Assembly: GCA_013399115.1 (NCBI GenBank)
Contig: VXAA01004018.1
Coordinates: forward strand, 58,879 to 122,878
DNA from: Anseranas semipalmata
Taxonomy: Eukaryota; Chordata; Aves; Anseriformes; Anseranatidae
Length of the DNA stretch: 64,000 nucleotides
Reading direction: 5' to 3'
Under the pieces are notes generated by a model, which saw nothing but the letters and a program-made list of their open reading frames with translations, was not told the origin of the DNA and made no database searches. A program made the translations under genes and the position numbers. The first letter of the stretch is position 1. Each line of letters begins with the position of its first letter. Below, one piece after another: positions 1 through 10,322 of this stretch.

Positions 1-2584
1 TTCTAAATGCCAGACAGTGTGATCTGATGTAGCTGAGGGAGGGAAGAGAAGTCCTGAATAGTAAAAGCCTAGGCACGTGTTTGGCGTGCATTCTTTCCTG
101 GTGTTGGGATGAGATCTTGCAGCCTGGATGTCACTGAGAAAATCCCAAGGACTTCAGCTGGGCTGCTGAATTCAACCCCTGGAACAGGGGAGTGACGTTT
201 CCAGGAGAGCTTATGTACTTTTTTCAAAATTCAGTTAAACGTTTAGAAACGGCCTTTAGAAATTAAGGCTCCTAGGTGCATTAATCACTTTTCAGCATGG
301 GCTGTGAGAATGTAGACTCTGTGGTCCTGTAGAAAAATATATTCCCAGGCAACACATCTGTTTGCATTTGAAGATTCATCCAAACATGTATTTACAGACT
401 GCTGCCACTTTTTTCAATCACATTTGCATTTCTGTATCTAAAAATATATGTTTTCAGATGTGCAATTATTCCCAAGAGACCATTTACAGTAATTATGTGT
501 AGACTTACAAAAGTCCCGTCTGTGAAGCACAGAGTCAAGTTGGTGGGAGATTGGCATGCCCTCTGGGGTGCTGTTATTACTTTACCAGCCATGAATGGTG
601 AAGAATTTGCACCCCGTTGTATATTTGACAATGAAATCCTTCTTAAATTCTTCCTGAGAGCAAAGTACAAGGCTGTCTTTTAATAAAAAATGTGTTTTTA
701 CCCATGTCTATATTTATTTCTTGCAGGAATGCACATACTGCTCCAAGAGCCACCCACGTCCTTCTTGTATACAGAGTGTATTTGCATTTGCAGCCTGTCC
801 CAGTGCAAACACGGGAAGGGGGGGAAATCCAACCTTGTCTTCACTGTTAGTTGCTTTCTCCATCTCTACAATCACTTGGAGATTACCTGGATCACTCATT
901 CAATTAAGATCCGTTGCATTACCTTTGCTAGAAATACGTGTAGTGTAGCTAAGACCACAGTTATGTTGTTACTTTTTAAATCTCAATACCAAATGTTTGC
1001 ATGAAGAGGAAGAAAGGAATTGTTTTGTTTTTTGCATGCAAATCAGTTTGTCCCTTGATTTGTGCTTTTTGTTCTGTTGTCCCAAAGTAGCGTAGCACTT
1101 GAGCGTGTGCTTAATTTTAAGCATGTGCTGAAATCTTTGGGAATTCAAGGGGATGGGGCATATGCTTACTGCTTTTTTGAACAATGTTGCTTTTCAGAGT
1201 TGAAGGCCTTGTAGGAAACCAGATCCTTTAAACTAGCCCTGTTTATGTACATTTCAACTTTATAATATTGTAAGTTTTTCCCTTCTTTCTTCAATATCCT
1301 TGATGCTACATCATGTAATGAAAACAATACTGGTCATGCCACTTGCAGTTACTGAAGTAGGCAGTGAAAGTATTTTTTTCTGAGGGAACCAGGGAAATCA
1401 CATAAATCACAGATTTACAAATGTTTTCCCAGGAGAGGTCCACAGCAGTTGGCTGCATAGAATGACAAAAGTGTTGTTTACCCATAAAGGGGTGGTCATC
1501 TCAGCAGGTCAGTGATGCTTTTCAAAGACTTATTGTTGATTTTAAACTAGCTGATAATTTATTCCCTGAACTCTGCCTTACAAAAATAAAACAGGGTAAA
1601 TATTGAGTATAATAAAGGCCGTGCTGCCATTCAGTCTGCACAATGCCCTCACCTTCCCTCTCACACCACCCTCTCTCCATTGTTGGCTTGGGCATTTCTC
1701 AAAGGGCATGAGCTGACCTCTGCAATTATTTATGGCGTTGTTCAGATAAGCCCCTTTTCACAGGCAACACACACACACTCACAAGGGCTGTTATAATTTG
1801 AATTTATATTGCAAGTTCAGCTATCACTTCCTCTGTTCCCACCCTGCCTTTTGGAAAGATACCCAGTCACACGATGTGCTTGTAAAAAGGTTGCTGATTG
1901 AGGAAGGATGCAGGAAGGATATGGTTTTGCAGTGATTGCATAAGTGCTGTGGAGGGCCTGAAGCTTTGGGTTTATATGAGGACGAGTTTAGATGTGAATT
2001 TCGAAGATTTATTTCTTCTGATTTTGAAATAAGTCTTTACTCCCGAGCAGTTTGCCTGCTTTAGAGAACCGTGGAGCAACCCATGTTAATGTGGCCCTTG
2101 GTGTATTAGCGTGGACAAATATCTATTTTGTGATCAGCACCCTAGGTTCTCTGCCTCCTTTCCATCAGATATCTCAACTTTATTTCAGAGTCTTTCTTTT
2201 GTCTCCGAAGCTTCTGTTTGAAATTGTCAGATATAATCATGTCTAACTGAATGCTGTTCCCATCAAAGGCTTTGGGGAGTTCTACTGTTTGCCTCAGTTC
2301 TTAGTCTAACAGAGGTCCTTCCAAAAAGTGCTGTGCTCCCCCTCAGTGAAGTCCTAATACCTGAAGATCCTAAAACGTCATGTCATCCTTTATTGTAATG
2401 AGAGTGTATTTATTGCTATAAAATGAAGGAGCTGGGCTGTGGAGGTTTGTATGTTAAAATGTTGTTTTGGTCATTCCGTGTTCTGCCAACATCTAACATC
2501 TGTATTTATTTTTTGAACTCTCCTTAATGGATTATATGCATCTGTTCAGTTCCAAGAATAATGCTTGATTTCCTGAATTTATAG
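1..2584 (+). other. NUAK1: NUAK1 intron 1 (3' part)
   Basis: This stretch precedes the first visible exon and ends in the acceptor TTTATAG at 2578-2584. It is therefore the downstream part of intron 1, because the first coding exon of NUAK1 (about 80 residues in human, phase 0 end) is not in the window. No coding exon, RNA gene or recognisable recent mobile element was found. The only notable content is a degenerate TTAAGCA-type ancient repeat near 1094-1165. Short open frames here show no domain. Confidence 0.85.
1094..1165. repeat. Degenerate ancient TTAAGCATGTGCTTA-type interspersed repeat
   Basis: The stretch contains GTGCTTAATTTTAAGCATGT followed by a match to the 'gggaattcaaggggat...catatgctta' layout. 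This arrangement, with opposed TTAAGCA/TGCTTAA words around a 'caatggga'-like centre, is what I recall from old amniote-wide palindromic repeats. Similar stretches occur at 4742, 6249 and 47314. The copy is too decayed to assign to a named family by eye. Confidence 0.4.
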
Positions 2585-2705
2585 GTTGCAATAAAATCCA
2601 TTCGTAAGGACAAAATTAAGGATGAACAAGATATGGTTCACATCAGACGGGAGATTGAGATCATGTCATCCCTCAGCCACCCTCATATCATCACCATATA
2701 TGAAG
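2585..2705 (+). CDS. NUAK1: NUAK1 exon 2: kinase N-lobe, residues 81-120
   Basis: This 121-nt exon lies between the acceptor TTTATAG and the donor G|GTTAGT. It starts in phase 0 and ends after the first base of the V121 codon. It encodes the kinase N-lobe from beta-strand 3 onward. VAIK supplies the ATP-anchoring lysine K84, and the helix alphaC stretch (IRREIEIM) supplies E103, which pairs with that lysine. The segment ends with [13 protein letters not shown]1 is a Ser/Thr kinase of the AMPK-related family. It is switched on by LKB1 and acts on cell adhesion (through myosin phosphatase), tau, MYC-driven metabolism and axon branching. Numbering from the stop codon gives K84, identical to the human residue used for kinase-dead mutants. 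The glycine-rich loop lies in exon 1, outside the window. Confidence 0.97.
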
Positions 2706-3101
2706 GTTAGTGAATGCGATTATCCTCTACAACTTCTCGGTTACGTTCTTCCAGACCTGATGTTCATGTTTCTTGAGATCGTGCACCAAACTCTTACTCC
2801 TAGTGTAACCCACCTCTCACCAAAGAGACTGTTCTGAGCACTGCCTTCCCTCTGAACCATCAGTGTTTCACAGATGCATAGCCCTTTGCCTGGAGGAATT
2901 TCTTCATGTGTGATTTAAGCTCTGTGTTCGTGGCAGGTGGAAATCATTGCATGTATCATCTAATCTCCTTGCTCCCATTGGAAAGTTCAGTTTAATTTCA
3001 CCCTGGCTCACACCAGCCCCATGTCAGTTTATGTCCCCAGTCCCTCAACCAGTCCTTACAGACTTTTCTTCCCTGGGCTGCACAAGACCGGTCTTGTTTG
3101 C

Positions 3102-3189
3102 TCTACGTAGCATGGACAATGCTGTATCTGTCTGTAATGTATTTGAAAGCTCTTTGCATTTTATTTATGAACATGTGTTTTCCTTAAGT
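3102..3189 (+). repeat. Intron-2 repeat pair, copy A
   Basis: These 88 bases align without gaps to 5245-5332. By hand I count 75 of 88 identical positions (about 85%). Shared blocks include TAGCATGGACAATGCTG, CTGTAATGT and AACATGTGTTTTCCTTAAGT. Both copies are in the same orientation and about 2.1 kb apart. Similarity may continue 3' with indels, since both have a CCTGCCTG-like stretch. I do not recognise the family. It may be an old dispersed repeat or a local duplication. Confidence 0.75.
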
Positions 3190-3517
3190 TTGGTCCTGCC
3201 TTGCCTGCTGATTAGTCTTGCTGGTTCTGTGATTGCTGCTTTTTTTCCCTGAATCCAAGCATCCGCTTCCTGTCAACCTCTGCATGGTTTTCTGCCAGTC
3301 TGGTCAGTGGCGTGTCATTCCTATTCCCCATTCCTGTCTTTCCTCTCTAACTCTTTTCTTCCTGGGACATGGCAGTGAAGCCCGGTAGTTCCTGGCTCTG
3401 GGAACTGCTGCTCCCTGGTCTAGAGCAAGGAGCAGGAAGCCAGGGGCATTCTTCCCTTGTTCGCCTGTTTGTTTGTTTATATATTTATAGAATATCACCC
3501 TGTAGGAAAATATCCCC

Positions 3518-3538
3518 CTCCTTCCTTCCTTCCTTCCT
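3518..3538. repeat. (CTTC)n microsatellite
   Basis: About five tandem CTTC units follow a short C-rich run in intron 2. It is ordinary simple sequence. Confidence 0.9.
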
Positions 3539-4741
3539 CAAGTCTGTAACATCCCAGATAGAGCTAAATAGTTCGGGCTGGGTACATGCTAAAAGACACT
3601 GGCTGAGAAGTCTGCTGCCAGGGCCCCCTGAGGAGGGCAGCAGCACTGTGGGCTCCAAAGGTTTGGAGGGACTCTGGTTGGGTGGCCTCTTCCCAGGGTA
3701 TCACCTCTTCCCCCACGTGCAGAACAGGCAGCCCGAATTTAGCCCTTCATATTTACATACCCATGAGGTAAACACGCAAGGTGATGATATGTATATGGCA
3801 GCTCCACTCCGAGAGTCAATACAACTGATTAAAACAAGGGCTGGCTTGGAGTACTGTTACAGTATCACATATTGAGTTATTCAAAAGCATGTTCTTTTAC
3901 TTGAAAAGAGATGAATATCTGTCTTTTTATTGAATAAACTCATAACAGGATCTGGGAACAGAAAAGGGGAGGGATGCTGTGTCAGCATGTGGGTTGCAAA
4001 TGGAACAAAAGTTATTTCAAATGTGCACGGGAACTCCAAAAGAAAGAAGATTAAGCATGCTGCGGTGCTTTGACCAATTGCCCTTCTCATCCTTAGTTTG
4101 AATAGTTTTTACTGAGTTAAAACATTTGTAAAAGTTAAAAAGATTACAGCATTTTTAAGAAGCAGACAATGAAATCCTGTGGGAGCAAAACTTTCCCCTC
4201 CGGCCCCGCAGAGGGAGGAGCATTGCTTCTGCAGCACAACTGGTCACGTTCTGTAGTGGAGGTTTCATCCCATCTCCAGGAGGGCAAGCGCCTGCGGCAG
4301 GTGACATTGCTTCCTTCTGCACCGCTCTGCTCTTGTAGTCCGTCAGCCAGCAGCAGCCCTTTGCGGGGACAAACCTGGAAGCAGTTTTCCTCTCATTTCT
4401 TGGGAAGTTTTCCATCCTGTTACTGGTTTGTCTCCTTTTAGTTTTCTAGAAAGCAAAGCAGCCTTTCATGGCTGCTTATGTTTAACTCATGGCCTGAAGG
4501 GCTAGGCAGTAGAAGTCAGCTACTTGGTTTGACTGCAGTCCATTGGAAGACGATATTACATAGAGCAGAGGTATAGCAGCTGTACAGCTTGTCCAGCCTT
4601 TCCAGGCAGAGTCAGTATTCGGCCTTTAGCAGCCAACGCTGTAACATTGGATATTGTAGTACTGGGAAGACGTGGGGACGCGCAGCCGAGTCCAGAGGAG
4701 CAGTTACGTGCTGCCCAGAGATCAGGATGTGAGTTCAGTGA

Positions 4742-4840
4742 CCCTTAAGCATGTGCTTCACTTCAAGCCTAAGAGTATACTTGTAGTGAAGTTACGGGAC
4801 TACATCTAGTACTGAAGTATTTGTGTCCTGTTGAAGTGGG
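4742..4840. repeat. Degenerate ancient TTAAGCA-type repeat
   Basis: CCTTAAGCATGTGCTTCACT is followed by 'aagcctaagagtatacttgtagtgaagtta' and a later TGAAGTGGGA-like word. This is the layout of the same ancient repeat group seen at 1094 and 47314. It is recognised by word pattern only. Confidence 0.4.
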
Positions 4841-5244
4841 ATTTTAAGTACAATTGTCTGTTCCTCTTGAGTGAGGCAACGAAGAGTGATAATTTTGCTA
4901 TCCTCTGACTCGAAATGTTGAAGTTACACTGTCCTCAGGGGTAAGCTTCATCTCACCAAATTTAAGCCACTCAATATCTAGGCAGTTGGGGTACACTCGA
5001 AGTCTATTTCCCTTCTCTAGTTCAAGAGAGATCAGCGTCTACACAAGGTGGTTTGCTCCCTCCTGGGAGATACTTCTTCAGATTTTTTTGGTGGCAGATG
5101 GAGTCTAGCTGACTAACTTAAATCAGATGCTTAACTTTTAGACTGAAGCCATCCCGCAGGTATCTTTCTGCTCTCCCACTGTAGGTATTCAGACCGCCAC
5201 TGCACGTCTGATAGCACTTTCTGTAGGTGCCAGGTGGCACTGCG

Positions 5245-5332
5245 TCTACCTAGCATGGACAATGCTGCATCTCTCTGTAATGTCTTTGAAACCTCTTCGT
5301 GCTGCATTTACAAACATGTGTTTTCCTTAAGT
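5245..5332 (+). repeat. Intron-2 repeat pair, copy B
   Basis: This is the partner of 3102-3189, with 13 mismatches in 88 aligned positions and no gaps. The mismatches cluster in the middle third, while the two ends are nearly identical. Confidence 0.75.
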
Positions 5333-5917
5333 AGGATCTTTGTTTAGGTATCCTTTTGACCTGCCTGCTTAAAAGCAATTAACCTTTGAATTTGTCAACT
5401 TGACGTAAACACAAGCTTATCTTTTTTTTTGGTACCAAGCAAATCCAAATGGGTGGAAGCAAGCTTTCCAGTTTAATGATATTTTTTGTAACCCAATCAA
5501 AAGCAACATATCTTGCCCATTACCGTGAGGGTAGATGTACTGTTCTTAGTCCAAAGAAATTCCAGCCTCTCAGCAGGGCTGTAATTGGCAATCTGTCGAG
5601 TGCGGCTGCAAGGGAAGTGCTCTTTAAAGTGACTTTAAACTCCTTGAAAGGGACTGGATAAATGAAGCTGGCTTTGCTAGCAGTGTTCTGATTTCAGGAC
5701 ATAAATTTTAATTTATAGAATAATACCTCTGTCCATTCATCTGTCTGTCCCACCCTCCCACCCCCCCTCCTCTTCCCCATTTCTTTTTTGCCTTGAAAAC
5801 TCCAGGATTTGATAATAAAGCCTTTGAGAGCTAACATATTTTTCCAGGAGTAGCCTGAGTGCAAAATCTATTCCATCTGGCAATACTTTATAAAAGTTAA
5901 ACCAGGGAAGAGCATAG

Positions 5918-5985
5918 GGCCTGATTCTGTAAACATTTAAACATGTGTTGGACCAATCATGAGAGTGAAGTTATGCTTGGGACGT
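5918..5985. repeat. Ancient 'GGCCTGATTCTGTAAA' repeat fragment
   Basis: GGCCTGATTCTGTAAAC starts the stretch and is followed by ACATGTGTT and a TGAAGTTATGCTTGGGA stretch. Openings of the 'cctgattctgcaaa' type are characteristic of old amniote interspersed repeats. The copy is strongly decayed. Confidence 0.4.
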
Positions 5986-6248
5986 TCGGGAACTTTTGAG
6001 TCTTTGTAGTATGAAATACAGTGCCTACGTGAGTGTTTCTGTGCTGGAAGAGTTGTCCTTGGTCAGCATAACCATACAGAAAAGTTCATCCATTTGGAAA
6101 AGACACTTGAAAATGAACAGGTTATTTGCTAACATGCTTGTAGAAATAGTTTAACGAAGATAATCCCTGAAGAATGAATAAATATTAGGATCACAATTCA
6201 GTGCCCATGGAACAGGATGGCATTAACATGAACGAGTAACCAAAGGAA

Positions 6249-6282
6249 AGCACGTGCTTAAGTGCTTCGCTGGATTGGGGCC
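6249..6282. repeat. Ancient repeat terminal fragment
   Basis: AGCACGTGCTTAAGTGCTT runs into 'cgctggattggggcc'. This closely follows the 'gcacatgcttaagtgctttgctgaattggggcc' end of the ancient palindromic repeat group as I recall it. It is the best-preserved terminus of this group in intron 2. Confidence 0.5.
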
Positions 6283-7138
6283 AGGATGCTTAGAGGATTG
6301 CTGGACCCTTTACAGCAACAAGGCACAAAAAAATGAATTTCCCATGTAAGAGGTACTTCTTACTTTTTTAGGTCGTATTTGTGATATTCTTAAGAGCAAG
6401 AAATAAAAAAGCAGAAAGGTGCTCTGTAAGTATCTCCAAGCACACAATGACTCGAGCAAGGTGACATGCTTTGGTTAATCAGGAAATCAGTTCAACTTTT
6501 CTGTACTTTCAAGTGCCAAAGACAACAGAAGAAAATCTGACGGTGTGTACCGGTGGTGGCATAATATTTCACGATGCTAACTTTACTTGCCAAGTACATG
6601 TGCAATCTCACACTTTGTAACAGACTTCTGTGCGAGAAAAAGACAACGAACATTTGGTGTTTCAGATGCACGTAGGCCTCTCTTCCGTGCAGTGCTGCTT
6701 GAGTTGTGTCGGTCAAGCCACCACGTTGAAAGCAGCCACATTGCAAAAAAGCTTCCCGGGTAGCAGCTGACAAGGTGCGTGAATGCAAGCCCTTGCTGGG
6801 TTCCTGCAGCAGCTCTGGCTCAGGCAGGTGCTCCTGAATCGTCAGCGTGCATCCCTGAGGGATGGAGGCAGCTTGGGATGGGAGCAGCAGCCACGTGGTC
6901 CACAAGTCTGTGTGTGTGGAGAGCAGGCTGGCTATGTGTCTCAGGTTGACAATGTGGAGGCAGTCCCAAACTCTGCTATCTCCTGTATTTCAGATGTAAT
7001 CAAAACAAACCTTGATGCCCAATTACTTGATCCCTTCTGTGTTCAAAACACCTGAAAAAGTCAGTACAAGTCCCTTAAAACATCATGTGGTTGACTGGGC
7101 TTTTAACAAGAATGGTGAAAGCTGGAAAGCTGGAATGC

Positions 7139-7154
7139 TTTTTTTTTTTTTTTT
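7139..7154. repeat. Poly-T run (T16)
   Basis: A homopolymer of 16 T lies in intron 2. No LINE or SINE body was recognised beside it. Confidence 0.9.
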
Positions 7155-8071
7155 AATTTAGCCAACAGAAAGTACTTCAGCAGTGACAACATTTAAGCAC
7201 ATTTCTAATTGGTTTCCTCTAATTATGTAGGCTTTTGACCTTAGAGTGCTTTATTTCCATTGTTTTCAGTTGATAACATCCAAGAACACAAAGTAATATT
7301 TCTAGGCTGGTGATAGTAATGAGACAAATATAAACAAACTTAACTCTTCAGTTATCATACCCCACCTTTACGAATTTCCTCTCATTCAGGATGACTGCCT
7401 AAACAACACTTTGTCTGACTTGACATGAACCCAAATGCGTGAGATCTCTGGCAAGTTCAATCCAGATGTCAAAATGATGGCAAGCAACAATGAAATTTAT
7501 TTCTATCTTTCCACTTACACAGGCCTCCCACTGCAATGTAAATGTTTGCTTGTCTGAGGTTCCTCAGCAGTTTGTAATCATAATTGACAAAAATGGGTAA
7601 ATTAGCTCGTATTCTTTGCTGAAACAAAAGACAATTAGTGTAACATGTAGTATTGTGGCTGAATTAGCAACTCTCATTTTTCCTCCCCTTCCTTTTTAAC
7701 TAGTAGACAGTCAAAATCTGCATATCCTCAGTCTTATTCTCTGCGAAACAGCCTCGGCAAGGATAATGGTTCTCATTTTAATTTAATCCCCCCACTGGGG
7801 AGTAAGTTCTAGCATGCCGTCTGATTTAAAATGATTATTGCAGGATCTTAACTACATTCCTTTAATTTAAGAAGAGATGCAGTAAGGCCATAATTCAGGA
7901 AAGCAATTTAGCATATGCTTACCTTTAAAACACATACTTTTATCTCGTTATCTTCAATTATAATTAAACATATACATAAATTTAAGCATATACATACAAG
8001 TGGCTTACTAAATTGGACCTTGGATTTTTTCATGGCTGCTATATATGCTATTCAAAAAAAAAGTCATAAAC

Positions 8072-8105
8072 TAATAATAATAGTAAATAAATAAATAAAA
8101 TAAAA
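8072..8105. repeat. AT-rich (TAAA)/(TAA) simple repeat
   Basis: Imperfect TAATAATAG followed by TAAATAAATAAATAAAA units forms a short AT-rich tract in intron 2. Confidence 0.8.
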
Positions 8106-9914
8106 TGAAAAATACAGTTTTCAAGTATTTTTACATCAAGGAGCTGTAAACCTTTCCAAGCAGTCAAGAACACAGAGGACACACAGGGCTGAAACTGTAA
8201 GGTAAAAAACACTTTTCAGTATTCACGTATCTTTTTGAAGAATAATTCTTGTTTTATTACACAAGTGAGGCAATTGGGTCATACATGACTTTTCTGAATG
8301 AAAAGGTTATTCTAGTCTGCATCTCTGAAATTAAAAACAAACTCACTTGTTCTTTTGATTTGGCTGACCTTTAATAAAAGAGCATTTTGTAGCACTGGAA
8401 AGGTACTTCTGTCTGCGGCTGTTAGGAGAGTAATAAAAATACCGCTGAATGGAAAGACACCAGATGGAAGGAATGTCAACATACTGGAACTAATTTAGGA
8501 GATTGCTCTGATAGAGAGCAAAGGCATGAAGAGAATTCAAATGGTTCCAGTGCGAAGAGATTGGCCGCCCCTCTTAAACTAACAAACTAAAATCCTTACC
8601 CCAGGGTTACATGTAAACCAAATGGAATCAGCCTGCAAGGAGGTAGTCCATTAAGGGGGGAAAAAAATCCCACCCCCTCGGCACTCGCTGTGACTTGAGC
8701 ATCATGTAAGCTTGGAGAAAGGGCAAAAGCTTTCTGCTTTGTTTTGATTTTTAAATTTGGTAGTAAACAAGTCCGAAGCAAACTGCCCTAGCAGAGAGAT
8801 GTCCAATGTACTATGACATCTTTCTGGCTGATGTTTGCAAAACCACGTCTGTGTGGGCTTTCAACACTTTTGGGGTAAAGTCCATCTTCAGGAGCATGTA
8901 AGTTGGATAGTGAGTATGTTCATCCAGTGCCAAACTTGTCCTGTGCAGTTTCAGCAGAGGTGATGTCTGTGTAGCTAAAGGGAAGAATTTAGCAGTAGGG
9001 TTGAAAACAAAAGAAGAGCGCTGATCAGCAAGAGGTCCCTACCCTACCAGTGCTACTTGGAAGATGGAAAGCTGTAGATAGAAGCTGAGTTCATCATTTC
9101 AGGGCCTCTAAATATAAATAAGTGGGGAGATTATATGCGAGAATTATTGCTATAGTAGAACAGCCTGTGAAAGAGACAGATTGTTGATGTTACAAAATGT
9201 ACTTCGTCTCAGATATGTCTTTGGTAGTGAGAAGTGTAGTTCTTTCCCAGTTTCACATTTTTATTCTTCAATGAGCTCTGAAGCCAACAGATTTGGTTTC
9301 AATTATCAGCTGAGAAGTATTGAACTTTCGTCTTTTTTTTTTCTTTTTTAAATAAACAAACAAACACATTAGAGTTAAGGGAGGAGTTTAAAGAAAAGCT
9401 GTAAGAAATCTTTCCATGACCACTGGAACTTCAGCACCCTTTGCTGCTTGTGCAGAGCACTGCTCTTACCCTCTGCCAAGGCTCTTGGGGATGGACAGAG
9501 CGAGCCCAAGCAAGCTCGTAGACCGCTGGAAAATGCTGCTTCTCCATGCTGCCATGTCCCATGTCTTAGTATGTTAACACAGTGCTCTTGCTCATCTTCT
9601 GGGGATACGATTATGTTGTGTGCACCTCGTGGTACATCCCGTTAGTGCTCCCTGCTCCCCAGTTCCTGGTGCATGCTCACAGAGTGCTGTCCCTCCTTCC
9701 TCCCCCATGGCCAGATGGAAGTGTAGGAGTCTCAGAAGTCAAGCTTTGATCCTGCAGGCTCTGTCTGCAACGGAGTACTATCGCACTGCAGCCGCTACCC
9801 TGCACCACTTGACCACCGCAGCTGAGGTGGGCAGCAGCCCTCCCACTGCACCGAAACCTTGCTGCAGCTCTCGTAGCACAGCTCGGCTTGCGGAGTGGTA
9901 GAAGTAAATACAGC

Positions 9915-10322
9915 GGCTCAAAAACAGATGACACACAGCTTGTCGCAAGTCTTTCTCCTGCTGCTTTCTCCTCTGATGTGTGGAGCTCGTGCCTCGTCTC
10001 TAAGCGACCCCCGTCTCTTGATAGGTGATTGACAGGCCACCTCTCCTGCTACCGCCCGTCTGGGTGCTGATACGGGCGGCCCTCCACTTATCGTATTGAA
10101 CCAGCTCTGTTTGCAGAGTGTCGGTGCTTTGAAAGAAGCAGGAGCAGCCCCACCTTCCTCACACATAACCTCCCTCCTTCCCTTGACCTTGGTCGGGGTT
10201 GAGGAGCCGGGGAAGGCGGGCTCGTGTGACACGGCCATCCGTTCATGGAGCGCAGCACCCTGCCGGAGCCGCGCTCCTCCATCGGGCCGGGGCTGCAGCC
10301 AGGGCTGAGTTTCGGAGCGAGT
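9915..10322. promoter_or_regulatory. CpG-dense patch in NUAK1 intron 2
   Basis: CpG is rare in the surrounding intron. Here about two dozen occur in 400 bases, and I count 14 between 10193 and 10319 (for example GCCGGGG, GGCGGGC, GAGCCGCGCTCC, TTCGGAGCG). It is followed by a CpG-poor but orderly AT-rich block up to about 10500 (ATTATTATTTGCAGTAAG, TTTAATTAATGCC). In vertebrates such intragenic islands are often alternative promoters or enhancers. No TATA box, start site or first exon can be fixed from the sequence. A transcript starting here would lack the N-lobe encoded by exons 1-2. Confidence 0.4.

Noticed and set aside
3369..3875. 168-codon open frame in intron 2
   Set aside because: It runs through a CTTC microsatellite and has no domain or splice-linked partner. 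It lies inside an intron whose flanking exons join cleanly.
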